Positions 47,029 through 54,558 of a stretch of 64,000 nucleotides of DNA are shown here, in pieces. The stretch is taken from contig JBBIJO010000002.1 of NCBI GenBank assembly GCA_037445895.1, forward strand, positions 186,001-250,000, written 5' to 3'. Positions within the stretch are counted from its first letter, which is position 1. Every line of letters begins with the position of its first letter. Both the position numbers and the translations under genes were made by a program. The notes beneath the pieces are model-generated. The model ran no database searches and was not told the DNA's origin. It saw nothing but the letters and a program-made list of their open reading frames with translations. This stretch comes from JBBIJO01 sp037445895. Its GTDB lineage: Bacteria > Bacteroidota > Ignavibacteria > Kapaibacteriales > UBA2268.

Positions 47029-48959
47029 TGACACGACTAATATTTGTTGCTTTACTATTTCGTATCTTTTTATTCGGATTTCTTTATTCACAAGATACAG
47101 TTGAAATTCGAACAAAAGAGATTAAAGTCGAGGGTGAAAAAATTTTGTCCTACACACCAACGAAGTTTTTTTCATCCTCGACAGCTTCTTTAATCGAATC
47201 AGTGCAATTCGGTTTCAATAAGGTAATTACAAACCTCTATACTATACCGGGAGTTTACATTCGAGACTACGGTGGTTTAGGTGGCGTCAAAACCATTTCG
47301 GTTCGAGGATTGGGCGCTACGAACACCACAATCTTGATTGACGGAATTAAAATCAATACAACGCAAAATGGGCTTTTCGACTTGAGCCTGATTCCTTCGG
47401 GTTTCGTAAACAAAATTGAGCTACTTCGCGGCGGTTTTGCTTCGTTCTACGGAGGCAATGCGGCATCCGGGGTATTGAACCTCTCCCTTGCAAACGAAGA
47501 AAAAGGCAATATCCGAACAGCCTTCGAAACTGGTTCCTTCAATTCATATGGTTGGGATATTTCCTCGAATTTCCACGTATTCAACCAAATATCGCACTTT
47601 CTTGGACTATCATATTTATCATCAAAAGGGGACTATCCTTTCACAACTTATCAATTTGGAGAAAAAAGGAACTACGAACGCGAAAATGGGAGTTTTTCGA
47701 ACTTTTCAACTATCTTTTCGAACACTATAGAGTTCGATAATTCTTTATTGAAGGCAAACTTCCTTTTTAGTTCTGCTCGAAGGGGTGTTCCCGGCGCTGT
47801 GCTTCAAAACCAGATAGAATCGAAAAGAGCAAAACTCGACGATAAATTCTTCGTCGGTTCAATAGGTTTGCATAGCCAAATCTTCGACTCGACGTTATTT
47901 TCAATAAATATTGATGCACAAATCCTAAACAACAAATTTTTCGACCCCGATGGAATTGGTGTTATAACCAAAAAGGAAACCGTTAAGTTCCTTAATAATG
48001 AATTCCATTCGAGTATGAATTTTTTGCATACCACCGCTGGGTTCGAGTTAAATTTCATCGCAGAGCTTACGTTTGCCAGCTTGAAAGGCGATATGCTTCA
48101 ACCAGAAGTAGGTAATTTTGTTCGCAGAATCTCGCAAGCTATTGGCTTTACTATAACAAAATCTTTTGCTATAGCTAAAAATCCTATCGAAGTTTTCGCA
48201 TCTTATCGATTTGATTCATACAGCGACTTCTCGCCATACCATTCATTTTCTTTCGGAGGTCACGCCCAATTTTTCGATAATTTTTTGGGAACTAAATCCA
48301 CTTTTTCGAGCAACTTTCGTGCTCCTTCATTCAACGAAATGTATTATTTAAACTATGGAACAAACAAATTAAAACCTGAACGTTCAACAACTTTCAATTT
48401 CGAAATCTATTCAAATTTTTATGAATATTTTCGCCTTACTTTAGCGTTGTTCTATACAATCACCATAGATAAAATAATTTCTATACCAAGGAATCCGTTA
48501 CAATGGTCTGCCCAAAATCTTGGGCAATCACTTTCGAGAGGACTCGAAGCATCGCTTTTGGGCAAAATATCATTTTTCACGTATTCCCTTTCCTATACTT
48601 TCCAAGACGTAATCGATGCCCAAAAGCATTCTTTGACACAACGGAAACACATTCCATATACCCCGAAGAGTTTACTATCTTGCAATGCAAGATTTAATAT
48701 ATTCAAATATACATCTTTAGAATTTCGATGGTTCTATTCCAGTGAACGTTTTGCTCTGCCCGATAACTCAATCAACTCAAGGTTAAAACCCTATGCTCTT
48801 TTGGACGTAGCGCTCAACAGAGAACTGAAATTGGGCATTGTTAAATTTTTTATTACTTTTGAATTTTCAAATATTTTAAATACTGACTACGAAATTTATA
48901 AAAACTATCCGATGGCTGGACGTTCGTTTAGAATTGAAATAGCTTCTGTCATTGAATAA
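47028..48959 (+). CDS. TonB-dependent outer-membrane receptor, BtuB-like
   Basis: A 643-residue outer-membrane transporter. Signal peptide at residues 3-21. The plug domain (about 45-155) has IPGVYIRDYGGLGGVKTISVRGLG, LIDGIKIN and LLRGGFASFYGGNAASGVLNL; the rest is a 22-strand barrel, with NFRAPSFNEMYY and LKPERST late in it and a terminal aromatic-rich strand. Size and short plug resemble cobalamin receptor BtuB rather than the larger SusC type. It would take up its substrate using TonB energy. No cobalamin riboswitch was found upstream, so vitamin B12 is only one candidate; a siderophore is another. Translationally coupled to the propeller gene. Confidence 0.9.
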   Translation: MTRLIFVALLFRIFLFGFLYSQDTVEIRTKEIKVEGEKILSYTPTKFFSSSTASLIESVQFGFNKVITNLYTIPGVYIRDYGGLGGVKTISVRGLGATNTTILIDGIKINTTQNGLFDLSLIPSGFVNKIELLRGGFASFYGGNAASGVLNLSLANEEKGNIRTAFETGSFNSYGWDISSNFHVFNQISHFLGLSYLSSKGDYPFTTYQFGEKRNYERENGSFSNFSTIFSNTIEFDNSLLKANFLFSSARRGVPGAVLQNQIESKRAKLDDKFFVGSIGLHSQIFDSTLFSINIDAQILNNKFFDPDGIGVITKKETVKFLNNEFHSSMNFLHTTAGFELNFIAELTFASLKGDMLQPEVGNFVRRISQAIGFTITKSFAIAKNPIEVFASYRFDSYSDFSPYHSFSFGGHAQFFDNFLGTKSTFSSNFRAPSFNEMYYLNYGTNKLKPERSTTFNFEIYSNFYEYFRLTLALFYTITIDKIISIPRNPLQWSAQNLGQSLSRGLEASLLGKISFFTYSLSYTFQDVIDAQKHSLTQRKHIPYTPKSLLSCNARFNIFKYTSLEFRWFYSSERFALPDNSINSRLKPYALLDVALNRELKLGIVKFFITFEFSNILNTDYEIYKNYPMAGRSFRIEIASVIE

Positions 48960-49116
48960 AGCATAAACTATTCGCGAAGCAAACTAAAATCTTTGAAAAT
49001 ATGGAGTTTCGCAAATATCCTTTAAATAATTAACATAAATTGTTTACATTGCGTTTTGAATAAAAAATAAAATTATAAATAAGAAATTACGTTTATGTTA
49101 TTTGATTAAATCTATT

Positions 49117-49121
49117 GGAGG
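49117..49121 (+). promoter_or_regulatory. Ribosome binding site that fixes the lipoprotein start
   Basis: GGAGG four bases before ATG 49126, directly in front of a lipoprotein signal. Same GGAGGTTTT arrangement as the propeller gene at 45634. Confidence 0.8.
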
Positions 49122-49125
49122 TTTT

Positions 49126-49899
49126 ATGTTACCCAAATCACCCAAAATTATTTTTGTCTTTGTTTTTTCAATTCTCGCGTTACTTTCGGCTTGCAAAGAA
49201 AATTCGACAGGTCCTAATGGCACACAAAAAGTATATGTTCCAACAACAATTGGAAGTTGGTGGATTTATTTCAACTACGCAATTGACTCAGCAGGCAATA
49301 AGCTCGCCGAGACTGAATATTACGACACAAGTCGAATCGTTGGCACACAAACTATAAGTGGAAAAACTGCTATTTTAATGGAAAGTCGCAACTCCCAAGG
49401 TTGGGCCGATACTATGTTTTTCGCATACGAAAATGGTAAATTATATACCTTCACGAATCTTTATAACAATGATATTGTTAACTTCGACGAACCACAATGG
49501 GTAATACTTGCCGATTTTAACTCTTCTAATTGGAACATAATCCCCGATACAACTTTTCCACCAGTTGACGTTCCAATCGCCGACGTAGGAACAGCGAAAC
49601 TAACCCTTACATTTTCGGTTAATGGCTCGAAAGGAACACAAAAAAATATCACAGTAAAAGGCAAATCAATTGCGTCCCAAGAAATCCTCAATACACTCAC
49701 AATGAAGATGAAATTTGAAGTTCCGGGTATTCCTTTGCCGTTTACTACCACGACAAATATAGTAATGCATCTATGGTTTGGAGAGAATACTGGATTGGTC
49801 CTTAGCCACACCGACCCAGCGTCAATTGATATTGTACTTACGAAATACTGGATAGGAGGGCACCACCAGGAACTGATTGACTACTACATTGCTCCTTAG
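49126..49899 (+). CDS. Lipoprotein of unknown function
   Basis: A 257-residue protein with a lipoprotein signal (hydrophobic residues 8-19, lipobox LLSAC with Cys23, then Lys-Glu). The mature part starts with a flexible ENSTGPNG stretch, then VPTTIGSWWIYFNYAIDSAGN and a beta-rich domain with EYYDTSRIVGTQTISGKTAILME. The layout, one all-beta lipocalin-like sheet ending in LWFGENTGLVLSHT, recalls exported lipoproteins of related bacteria, but I recognise no family. It follows the receptor gene by 166 bases and may or may not belong with it. Ends in a large palindromic terminator. Confidence 0.75.
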   Translation: MLPKSPKIIFVFVFSILALLSACKENSTGPNGTQKVYVPTTIGSWWIYFNYAIDSAGNKLAETEYYDTSRIVGTQTISGKTAILMESRNSQGWADTMFFAYENGKLYTFTNLYNNDIVNFDEPQWVILADFNSSNWNIIPDTTFPPVDVPIADVGTAKLTLTFSVNGSKGTQKNITVKGKSIASQEILNTLTMKMKFEVPGIPLPFTTTTNIVMHLWFGENTGLVLSHTDPASIDIVLTKYWIGGHHQELIDYYIAP

Positions 49900-49918
49900 T
49901 TCAAAAATATTCGATACC

Positions 49919-49960
49919 AAAAGAGAAAGGGGTTCATTCGAATGAACCCCTTTCTCTTTT
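49919..49960. terminator. Bidirectional terminator, perfect 42-base palindrome
   Basis: A perfect palindrome of 42 bases centred on ATTCGAAT, with arms of AAAAGAGAAAGGGGTTCATTC. As RNA it forms a long hairpin with an A run on one side and a T run on the other, so it can stop transcription from both sides. It lies between the convergent lipoprotein and deoxyhypusine-synthase-like genes. Confidence 0.9.
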
Positions 49961-49976
49961 TAAACTATTTTACTCC

Positions 49977-51032
49977 TCATTTAGCCGAAACTACGGAATA
50001 ATCTTTTTCAAGGGATTTATTGTATTCTTTTGGTTGTCTTTGTTTCCAACTGCCTTTGTGGTATGCATACGAAGCCAAAAGAGGAAATGCAATCGTGGCT
50101 TCCGAAAATACCATTTGTTCGTAGGTTGTTTCGACTTTCCCCCAAGAACTTGCCTCTTTCAAAGTCGAGCCGCTCAATCCTCCGTCGCGTTCATCGGCAA
50201 CGGTTATTTGAACTGCATATTTATGCATTTTAGATTCAACTCCAAGGACATCGCAAGCAACAACAACATCTTGAGTAAAGTTCTTTGGGACACCACCACC
50301 AATCATTACGATACCAGTTTCGCTCGATACAATCTTGATTTTTGTAAGTTCAAGAAAATCTTTTGCCGAATCAATTGAAACGGTTGGACCAACTGTATGA
50401 TATTGATGATAAATCAATCCAAATCCAGCGGAACAATCGGAAAATGCAGGAACAAATATTGGAACACCCTTCTCGTATGCAATCCGAACAACGGAATCTT
50501 CGCCTTTTCCGTTTTCTACTAAGTATTTCCCCATTTCAACAATAAATTCACGGGAACTATATGGGCGCGGTTCTATTTTCGAAGCAATTTCGGCAATTGT
50601 CATATCGCACACACGCAAATCTTCTTCGTCAATATATGTATCGTATATTCTATCAATCATCAACTCGCGGAGTTCGTTATCGTCCACAAACTGAGTCCCC
50701 TGATAATGTTTAAATCCAAGGGCTTCGAAAAAGTCCTGGTCAACAATTATAGCTCCAGTCGAAACAATGACATCAATCATATTATTACGAAGAAGGTCCG
50801 CAACGATTTTCTTTAACCCTGCACTAAACAAAGAGCCTGCAAGAGTCAAAATAATCGTACAATTTCTATCGGCAAGCATCATATCGTAAATTTTCGAAGC
50901 ACGGTAAAGATTTCTTGCTTGGAAAGCCATACCCCCCATCGCTTCGACTAAATCCACAACATTGTGCTTGGCGATATCAATATGTTCGATAGTTTTTTGG
51001 GGATTAAGAAATTCCCTCTTTCTATTTTCCAT
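49977..51032 (-). CDS. Deoxyhypusine synthase-like protein
   Basis: A 351-residue member of the DHS fold, NAD-dependent. Start taken at ATG 51032, which has AGGAGA six bases before it. Conserved parts: TLAGSLFSAGLKKIVADLLRNNMIDVIVSTGAIIVDQD (NAD-binding), VPIFVPAFSDCSAGFGL, VMIGGGVPKNF, and GLSGSTLKEASSWGKV, where the Lys of SWGK matches the lysine that forms the imine with the aminobutyl group in human DHS. Bacteria lack eIF5A, so the substrate is not the eukaryotic one; bacterial homologues can make homospermidine or have other polyamine roles. Its role here is unknown. It is last in the hpnC operon. Confidence 0.88.
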   Translation of the reverse strand: MENRKREFLNPQKTIEHIDIAKHNVVDLVEAMGGMAFQARNLYRASKIYDMMLADRNCTIILTLAGSLFSAGLKKIVADLLRNNMIDVIVSTGAIIVDQDFFEALGFKHYQGTQFVDDNELRELMIDRIYDTYIDEEDLRVCDMTIAEIASKIEPRPYSSREFIVEMGKYLVENGKGEDSVVRIAYEKGVPIFVPAFSDCSAGFGLIYHQYHTVGPTVSIDSAKDFLELTKIKIVSSETGIVMIGGGVPKNFTQDVVVACDVLGVESKMHKYAVQITVADERDGGLSGSTLKEASSWGKVETTYEQMVFSEATIAFPLLASYAYHKGSWKQRQPKEYNKSLEKDYSVVSAK

Positions 51033-51046
51033 AGAATCTCCTAACA

Positions 51047-51928
51047 TTATTTAATTCTTTTTGAATATTCGCGAAGGAACTGAATTTCGTCTTTCGTTAA
51101 TGCATCCTTGCCTTTTTCGTTGATTTTATCGAGGATTTGGTTCAGTTTGTCTTCGGAATAATTAAATTCAAAAAATTTGTTGGTAACATTTTCAACTTCT
51201 TCGGCGAGTCTAATTTCCAAATCTTTTTCAACGAGTTCCATTTCTTCGGATTCTTCGAGGCGCTTTTTAAAGCTACGATACTGTTGGTAACGACGATTCA
51301 TCATTTCGGCAGTGAACGACCGCACTTGCAAATAAGTCATAAGCCCGATAAATATTCCACACATTGCGAATGCAAAAGAATTTACAAGAGTTGACCTTTG
51401 ATAAATAAATGAATCGACGGTAGCAGCCATAATCCAAAAAATAATAACAATGGCTGTTTGTATTACCGAACGCTGCGAAATGGGTTCGTATTGATTTACA
51501 ATCCTTAAATAGATTAGAAAATACAATGTAAGAATGAAGAACGACAACCCTTCCGTTCCAGCAAGATAAAAATTTTCACGTGCAAACAAACCAGTAACAA
51601 TCAACCCTTGAAAAGGTATGTATGCAACTAAAAAAATCGGGAAAAAGTTTTCTCTGAAAGTCGATTCAACCTTCGGACCAATAAACCAAAAAGCAAATGA
51701 AAATAAAATTGCTTCGGCAATCGACAGCGAAACAAACGGATACGTAAAAAGACGCCAAATTTCTAAGTTATATACTAACAACTTAGGATTCAACGCCATA
51801 AATTCAGAAGTTTTCGAGCCGAGAAAATAAATCACAATATGGCTTAAAAGAAAAAATATCAGAAATAACCTCGAAAAAAAATATCGGCTACTTCTAAGCC
51901 TATATTCCAGCCCCATCCCCATTCCCAT
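51047..51928 (-). CDS. Rhomboid-fold membrane protein, probably without protease activity
   Basis: Up to 293 residues; three in-frame ATGs 6 bases apart (51928, 51922, 51916) could start it. Six hydrophobic segments (about 15-215) and LNPKLLVYNLEIWRLFTYPFV fit the rhomboid/Derlin fold. The catalytic GxSG motif reads GTEG, so the Ser is replaced, and the helix that should carry His reads NSFAFAMCGIFIG without one. A coiled-coil and a C-terminal segment (TKDEIQFLREYSKR) follow, as in bacterial rhomboid proteins with a C-terminal DUF. It may bind or chaperone membrane proteins. Its start overlaps nuoE, and its stop is followed by the DHS-like gene. Confidence 0.75.
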   Translation of the reverse strand: MGMGMGLEYRLRSSRYFFSRLFLIFFLLSHIVIYFLGSKTSEFMALNPKLLVYNLEIWRLFTYPFVSLSIAEAILFSFAFWFIGPKVESTFRENFFPIFLVAYIPFQGLIVTGLFARENFYLAGTEGLSFFILTLYFLIYLRIVNQYEPISQRSVIQTAIVIIFWIMAATVDSFIYQRSTLVNSFAFAMCGIFIGLMTYLQVRSFTAEMMNRRYQQYRSFKKRLEESEEMELVEKDLEIRLAEEVENVTNKFFEFNYSEDKLNQILDKINEKGKDALTKDEIQFLREYSKRIK

Positions 51929-52433
51929 TCCTTAACCCATACAAAATTTTATCAACTTTTGCTATATTCAAGTCTTCATAATAATCTTCGTTAATTGCGA
52001 ACATAGGCGCACCGCCACAAGCTCCCATACACTCAACCTCTTCGAGCGAGAACAAACCATCGGGCGTTACCTCCCCATTTTTAATCCCCAATTTTTGGGA
52101 AACATATTCAAAAATTTCTTCTCCACCTTTTAACAAACACGATACATTTGTGCAAATCTGGATGTGGTATTTCCCCATTGGCTTTTTAAAATACATCGTA
52201 TAAAAACTAACAACCCCATCAATGTGCGAAGGCGGTAAATCCAGCAATTTGCCAACATATTCAATTACGTCTTTCGATATCCATCCAAACTTTTTTTGTG
52301 CCATCCACAAAGTTCCCATCAAAGCAGCTTTTGGTTCGGGATAGCGTAATTTTAACGCTTCGATTTTTTTTAACTCACTTTCGTCAAATTGAATTTCCAT
52401 TTCAAATCGCAAATTAAACTGCATAAAATACAA
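51900..52433 (-). CDS. NuoE-like 2Fe-2S thioredoxin-fold protein
   Basis: A 177-residue protein of the NADH dehydrogenase 24 kDa family. The 2Fe-2S ligands are visible as ICTNVSCLLKGG and VECMGACGGAPM, giving Cys-x4-Cys and Cys-x3-Cys. The first half (helical, LGTLWMAQKKFGWIS... VVSFYTMYFKKP) is typical. ATG 52400 (M12) is an alternative start. In complex I and hydrogenases NuoE partners NuoF, but no nuoF follows; the next gene is a rhomboid-like protein and the previous one is hpnD. It thus seems to be an isolated electron carrier. Its last 29 bases overlap the rhomboid-like gene. Confidence 0.88.
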   Translation of the reverse strand: MYFMQFNLRFEMEIQFDESELKKIEALKLRYPEPKAALMGTLWMAQKKFGWISKDVIEYVGKLLDLPPSHIDGVVSFYTMYFKKPMGKYHIQICTNVSCLLKGGEEIFEYVSQKLGIKNGEVTPDGLFSLEEVECMGACGGAPMFAINEDYYEDLNIAKVDKILYGLRNGNGDGAGI

Positions 52434-52453
52434 AATTATTAAAAAAATAGCAC

Positions 52454-53356
52454 TTAAACCAATTTGGTAAAAGGCTTAATAAACAGAACAATCGACAACC
52501 AATGCTTTAATGCTATCGATAATTTATGGATATTCGATACTCGAATTTCACGGTCGAACACACGGAAGTTACTCAATTCAATTTTTTCGAGCAAGCGGTA
52601 ATAAATTTCATCCATTACTTCGGTCGAGAATATTGAAATCCTTTCGTCTGGATGCAACAGTGTTCTTGCCTTATGAAAATATTCACGAGCTCGATATGTT
52701 TCGAATCGCATTAATTCGACAAAGTTATCGTTATAGACTTCCGCGATAAGTTCCTCCTCGGTATAGTTGAATCGTTCAAGGTCTTCCAATGGCAAATAGA
52801 TGTAGCCCCGATTCTTATCCTTTTTTACGTCGCGTAAAATGTTTGTCAACTGCATTGCATAACCAAGATTGATTGCGTAGTTCTTAGTTTCTTCGTATTT
52901 ATGCCCAAATATTTCAATAACGATTAATCCAACAACACTGGCAACGCTATAGCAATAATCTTTTAATTCGTTAAATGTCTTGTATCTTTTTTGGAACAAG
53001 TCTCGACGACACCCATCAATTAATGTTTGAAAAAACTGCTTCGGAATTGCAAATCTTTTTATAGTAAAATAGAATGGAAGAAGCAATGGACTCGGTAATT
53101 CGTCTTCGTAAATTTGGTCTATTACACGCACCCACCTGTTCAATCTTCTGTTCTTATGTTCTATTGTATCAGGTTCCTCTGTCGGGCTTTCGTCAACTAT
53201 ATTATCGATATAAGCACAAAAATTATAAACAGAATTGATTGCTCTCTTTTCGTCGGGAGGTAAAATAGAAAACGCAAACGAAAAATTCGAGCGTTTAAGT
53301 TTCGGTGGAGAAACATTTTCGAATCGAGCTAAATCGAATACTGTAAGGTATTCCAT
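52454..53356 (-). CDS. hpnD: Squalene/phytoene synthase family protein, HpnD-like
   Basis: A 300-residue trans-prenyl transferase. Two Asp-rich motifs: FCAYIDNIVDE (about 45-56) and NILRDVKKDKNRGYIYLP (about 190-207); SVASVVGLIVIEIFG lies between. HpnD joins two farnesyl diphosphates to presqualene diphosphate in the HpnCDE route to squalene. Identity as HpnD rather than phytoene synthase rests on its pairing with the HpnC-like gene, one base upstream. HpnE, the flavin enzyme that finishes squalene, is not in this window. Confidence 0.83.
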   Translation of the reverse strand: MEYLTVFDLARFENVSPPKLKRSNFSFAFSILPPDEKRAINSVYNFCAYIDNIVDESPTEEPDTIEHKNRRLNRWVRVIDQIYEDELPSPLLLPFYFTIKRFAIPKQFFQTLIDGCRRDLFQKRYKTFNELKDYCYSVASVVGLIVIEIFGHKYEETKNYAINLGYAMQLTNILRDVKKDKNRGYIYLPLEDLERFNYTEEELIAEVYNDNFVELMRFETYRAREYFHKARTLLHPDERISIFSTEVMDEIYYRLLEKIELSNFRVFDREIRVSNIHKLSIALKHWLSIVLFIKPFTKLV

Positions 53357-53357
53357 A

Positions 53358-54278
53358 TCAAATTAATGCTTTTAGAAAAATTCTTGCAAAATCTATCGAG
53401 TTTAATTTTGGTCGTTTTTGTAAAATCTTCGCCCCCAATGTCGCCTCCTTTTTCAAAATTCTTAACCCGCCGACAATGATTGCATTGAGTTCAAACCTTA
53501 ATCGTTTGTTAGAAGTGTATATTAATATTTGCCACCCGTTTAAAAAATACCATCTAGTTTTTTCTATCAATTTTTTCAAACACATTTCAATATGCTCTTT
53601 TTTTCGCAAAAGCAGCAAATCATCGGTAGTTAAATTTATATTCTCAAGTTGAATTTTGGGTATATAAATTCTTCCATTTGGTAAGTCAATAGACAAATCC
53701 TGCCAAAAATTCGCTAGCTGCAAGCCCGTGCATATCATATCCGAAAATTTTGCTGTCTTCTCATTGTATTCATTGAATAGTCGAAGAACAAGTTCGCCTA
53801 CCGGATTAGCAGAATAAAAACAGTATTTTTCTAAGTCTTCGAAATTATTGGGTTGAACAAAATTTACATCCATTTTAAAAGCTTCGAGCAATTTCTGGAA
53901 AGGGTCCAACGGTAACTCTTTCTTCTCGATTGTATCTTTCAAAGCAAGAAAAATTGGGTTATTTATTTCCTCATCGCCTTGCAATCCAATCAGACATTCT
54001 CCAAGTTTGTTCAAAGCCTCAATCCTATCGTTCGGTGAAAATTCGAATCCTTCCTCGTCGGCTAAATCATCGGCGAATCGGGAAAAAGCATAAATGCTAT
54101 AAAAAAAACGCCTCGAATCTTTTGGGATTAACCACGAACCAACAGGAAAATTTTCGTAGTGTTTTGTTGTTATCTCTTTGCAAAAAGCGTAAGCTCTTTC
54201 AATACCGAAATCCGTGAAAACAGGAGCCGAAAGACTAAGTAAATCCTCTCTAAATATTTTAAAATTTTCAATACTCAA
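53358..54278 (-). CDS. hpnC: Squalene synthase family protein, HpnC-like
   Basis: A 306-residue relative of HpnD. Features are AFSRFADDLADE (about 66-77), the second motif FWQDLSIDLPNGRIYIP (about 190-207), and PVGELVLRLFNEYN. HpnC converts presqualene diphosphate to hydroxysqualene in the pathway established for bacteria with hpnCDE. The DPxDxP-type second motif (LSIDLPNGR) is typical of HpnC. First gene of the minus-strand operon; the 280 bases upstream of it are shared with the divergent permease gene. Confidence 0.83.
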   Translation of the reverse strand: MSIENFKIFREDLLSLSAPVFTDFGIERAYAFCKEITTKHYENFPVGSWLIPKDSRRFFYSIYAFSRFADDLADEEGFEFSPNDRIEALNKLGECLIGLQGDEEINNPIFLALKDTIEKKELPLDPFQKLLEAFKMDVNFVQPNNFEDLEKYCFYSANPVGELVLRLFNEYNEKTAKFSDMICTGLQLANFWQDLSIDLPNGRIYIPKIQLENINLTTDDLLLLRKKEHIEMCLKKLIEKTRWYFLNGWQILIYTSNKRLRFELNAIIVGGLRILKKEATLGAKILQKRPKLNSIDFARIFLKALI

Positions 54279-54558
54279 TATTTCTAACTTCTATATATTT
54301 TAAATTGCAATATAACTTTAAAAGACTAACTATAAAAAAATTTGAATTGTCCCCGGCTTAAAGAGGCAATAACCCCTATGTTATAATAGTAGGATGGAGA
54401 GTAGAATCTATATTTCTCGCTTCGTTCATAATATTCATCATAATGGCAACTTTGTAAAATTGCTAATCTTTTCGGATATTTATCAAAATCGGAAGAAACA
54501 TAATGCAGCATTACTTTTTTCCATATTTTTGCAATTTATTTCTGATAGAGGTAAGCTA
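54279..54558. other. Divergent intergenic region between hpnC and permease gene
   Basis: 280 AT-rich bases without a convincing gene on either strand. It should contain promoters for hpnC (minus) and the permease (plus). A short ATG frame from 54394 is in frame with the permease but is not needed, since AGAGG precedes ATG 54559. Confidence 0.5.
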
